A stretch of DNA of 64,000 nucleotides, from contig NZ_LVWA01000002.1 of NCBI RefSeq assembly GCF_001907195.1, forward strand, positions 186,001-250,000, read 5' to 3'. This document shows positions 63,922-64,000 of this stretch, one piece after another. How positions within the stretch are numbered: position 1 is the first letter of the stretch; every line of letters begins with the position of its first letter. The notes beneath the pieces are model-generated. The model was given only the letters and a program-made list of their open reading frames with translations, had not been told where the DNA came from and searched no databases. A program made the translations under genes and the position numbers. This DNA comes from Pontibacter flavimaris (GTDB lineage: Bacteria > Bacteroidota > Bacteroidia > Cytophagales > Hymenobacteraceae).

Positions 63922-64000
63922 AGTTTAGGAGTTAGAGCGTTTGAGAGCTGGAGGGTTGTAAAGAAGTAATGCCCTCACTCGCTTTTGACGGGTGTGCGGC
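63922..64000. other. Right edge, no gene visible
   Basis: Just after the ade stop is a degenerate GAGTTAGAG-type iteron (63926-63958), as after other genes. The remaining bases hold no readable start. Confidence 0.5.

Overview
The window looks like a chromosome segment of a Bacteroidota (Cytophagales) bacterium, most like Pontibacter/Hymenobacteraceae. The reasons are a SusC/SusD operon, DUF4249, DUF5687, DUF5916, DUF1684 and DUF3857 proteins, an S46 dipeptidyl-peptidase, many short lipoproteins, and TAnnTTTG-type -7 boxes. The genus is an inference. I saw no rRNA, tRNA, CRISPR array, phage or classical insertion sequence. Gene starts were moved where the longest open frame ran past a good signal peptide or start codon.

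Layout. 0.6-3 kb: an MFS exporter and two paralogous two-TM proteins. 3-8.6 kb: a HEAT-repeat/cyclophilin lipoprotein, a thioredoxin-fold protein, a DUF1684 lipoprotein, a small unknown and a sugar O-acetyltransferase. 8.9-11.1 kb: an ABC exporter pair. 12-18 kb: yidD, an S46 peptidase and a GH20 hexosaminidase. 18.8-28.2 kb: two outer-membrane uptake units on the minus strand (DUF4249/TonB receptor; SusC-SusD-DUF5011-lipid-binding lipoprotein). 28.5-31.7 kb: two outer-membrane proteins. 32.5-34.2 kb: a probable organoarsenical cluster (ArsI/CadI, ArsN1-like acetyltransferase, SigZ-type sigma factor). 34.4-39 kb: two DUF3857 transglutaminase-like proteins and a lipoprotein. 40-42.5 kb: the TIGR03915/TIGR03916 DNA-repair pair with a small basic protein between them. 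42.7-51.5 kb: an Omp85-like protein, Dps, CvfB-like, DUF5916, an NAD(P)-binding protein and a methyltransferase. 53.7-56 kb: a RimK ligase, aspartoacylase-like and retropepsin-like trio. 56.9-64 kb: a frameshifted sorbosone-dehydrogenase-like lipoprotein, a hydrolase, DUF502, ispH, cmk and adenine deaminase. Two small genes, a 46-aa membrane peptide and a 51-aa lipoprotein with a TTG start, were found by reading the gaps.

The most striking content is not protein coding. (1) The heptamer AAGTATA/TATACTT occurs about 195 times by hand count, against roughly 5 expected. It lies in every reading frame inside genes and in most intergenic regions, but is absent from a 5.5-kb stretch over the SusCD operon. 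(2) Six intergenic islands (about 11.2-12.1, 14.8-15.6, 18.1-18.8, 31.7-32.5, 45.4-46.3 and 56.15-56.86 kb) share an ordered set of modules around a conserved 232-240-bp element. Its ends are constant and its core comes in at least three versions. (3) The islands are full of short hairpins whose stems differ in sequence but stay complementary inside shared flanks.
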